Source: Candidatus Mesolinea sp. UBA5823 (GTDB lineage: Bacteria > Chloroflexota > Anaerolineae > Anaerolineales > Anaerolineaceae). Taken from it: a stretch of DNA of 7,717 bases. The notes beneath the pieces are model-generated. The model was not told where the DNA came from. It did not search any database and saw only the letters and a program-made list of their open reading frames with translations. Position numbers and translations under genes: made by a program. The stretch lies in assembly GCA_002417685.1 (NCBI GenBank), contig DICP01000103.1:2127-9843 (forward strand). The letters run 5' to 3'. Below, in pieces: positions 7,165-7,717 of the stretch; position 1 is the first letter of the stretch, and each line of letters opens with the position of its first letter.

Positions 7165-7185
7165 ATGGAAGCCGACCCAACATGA
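7165..7185 (+). CDS. Possible tiny upstream ORF (6 codons) coupled to the methyltransferase by ATGA
   Basis: ATG 7165 opens a frame reading M-E-A-D-P-T and stopping at TGA 7183-7185, which overlaps the methyltransferase ATG (7182-7184) as ATGA. The same frame is open upstream to GTG 7123, which would give a 20-residue peptide. Neither start has a Shine-Dalgarno sequence. The methyltransferase start also lacks one (nearest GGAA is 11 bases away), so re-initiation from this ORF could explain its translation. A chance ORF of this size is also likely. Confidence 0.2.
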   Translation: MEADPT

Positions 7186-7717
7186 TACCAACCCGCAAGA
7201 AAATTCGCTTGCAGCTCCTGCCGCTCCAGCGTTACGTTGGCGTGGATGAAAAGGACCCGATCAAGTTTTACCGCCTGCCGGTCATCGGGCGCATGTACCA
7301 GCGGCGCATCGAGCTTTGCCTGGAGCAGCTCACGGGCGGACAATCCGTACTCGAGGTTGGCTTCGGCTCGGGGGTTAGCTTTCTCAACCTCAGCCAGCTC
7401 TACCAGGAAATCCACGGCTTGGACCTGACCGCAGACGCCCGCCAGGTGTGCGAGATGTTTGCCAGCCTCGGTATCCAAACCGACCTGCGTAATGGCAGCG
7501 TGCTGGAGCTGCCTTACCCTGACCAGAGCTTTGATGCAGTACTGCTCATCAGCATCCTAGAGCACCTGCAGCCTCAGGAGCAGATCATAGCCTTCCGGGA
7601 GATTTGGCGCGTGCTCAAGCCGGGCGGGCAGGTGGTTTATGGCGTGCCTGTGGAACGGCCCTTGATGGTGTTTTTGTTCCGCCTGTTGGGTACCGATATC
7701 CGCCAGCACCATTTCTC
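7182..7717 (+). CDS. Class I SAM-dependent methyltransferase, N-terminal part, truncated by window end
   Basis: The 178 complete codons carry the Rossmann-fold core of a Methyltransf_11-type enzyme. Motif I is VLEVGFGSGVSFLNL (56-70), with the E-x-G-x-G-x-G loop that binds S-adenosylmethionine. Asp81 in HGLDLT (78-83) is placed at the end of strand beta-2 to bind the ribose. FDAVLLISILEHL (117-129) is the beta-4 segment, and REIWRVLKPGGQVVYGVP (139-156) is the typical helix-turn-strand before beta-5. About 55 residues precede motif I, including a basic start. The substrate is unknown; the family covers lipids, quinones and small metabolites. The C-terminal part is missing. ATG 7182 is chosen because an in-frame TAG lies at 7158-7160 and no other start precedes motif I convincingly. 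The gene is divergent from glmS across 150 bp and shares its higher G+C look. Confidence 0.88.
   Translation, partial: MIPTRKKIRLQLLPLQRYVGVDEKDPIKFYRLPVIGRMYQRRIELCLEQLTGGQSVLEVGFGSGVSFLNLSQLYQEIHGLDLTADARQVCEMFASLGIQTDLRNGSVLELPYPDQSFDAVLLISILEHLQPQEQIIAFREIWRVLKPGGQVVYGVPVERPLMVFLFRLLGTDIRQHHF

Noticed and set aside
7119..7478. Minus-strand ORF of 119 codons opposite the methyltransferase start
   Set aside because: The plus strand encodes clear SAM-binding motifs in the same stretch, and this ORF would also block the divergent promoter region. It is a shadow.

Overview
The window reads as a chromosomal segment from a free-living bacterium that makes peptidoglycan. No insertion sequence, tRNA, rRNA, CRISPR array or phage gene could be recognised. 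Protein style (a penicillin-binding protein with a very long cytoplasmic tail, a six-hairpin glycosidase-like protein next to a family-39 glycosyltransferase, a divergent GlmS) fits Chloroflexi of the Anaerolineae type. That assignment is an inference from gene character, not from a search.

Layout. (1) Positions 1-1203, minus strand: the N-terminal 401 codons of a class A penicillin-binding protein, cut off by the window edge inside its transglycosylase domain. (2) Positions 1204-1321: a 118-bp divergent promoter region. The same 9-mer TGCTAAAAT, an extended -10 element, lies 6-7 bases before the start codon on each side, so both flanking mRNAs may be leaderless or nearly so. (3) Positions 1322-5235, plus strand: a two-gene operon joined by an ATGA overlap, encoding an 807-residue glycosidase-like protein and a 497-residue polytopic GT39-type glycosyltransferase. 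(4) An 8-bp convergent junction with no terminator. (5) Positions 5244-7031, minus strand: a full-length isomerising glutamine-fructose-6-phosphate aminotransferase (GlmS) with an unusual glutaminase pocket, preceded by a good ribosome binding site and a perfect TATAAT. (6) Positions 7032-7181: a second divergent intergenic region. (7) Positions 7182-7717, plus strand: the N-terminal 178 codons of a SAM-dependent methyltransferase, cut off by the window end, possibly coupled to a tiny upstream ORF.

How the genes fit together. GlmS makes glucosamine-6-phosphate, the precursor of UDP-GlcNAc. The penicillin-binding protein polymerises the resulting lipid II outside the membrane. The GT39 protein probably moves a sugar from a polyprenyl-phosphate carrier onto an extracytoplasmic acceptor, and its operon partner looks like a carbohydrate-active (alpha/alpha)6-barrel protein. 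A cell-envelope or glycan theme is plausible, but three of the four transcription units run independently, so a shared pathway is not shown. The glmS and methyltransferase end looks visibly richer in G+C than the glycosidase-like gene.

The strongest points for follow-up are the paired TGCTAAAAT promoters abutting two start codons, the substitutions at conserved histidine positions in GlmS, and the lysine-free acidic tail of the penicillin-binding protein. No clearly new multi-gene system was found.
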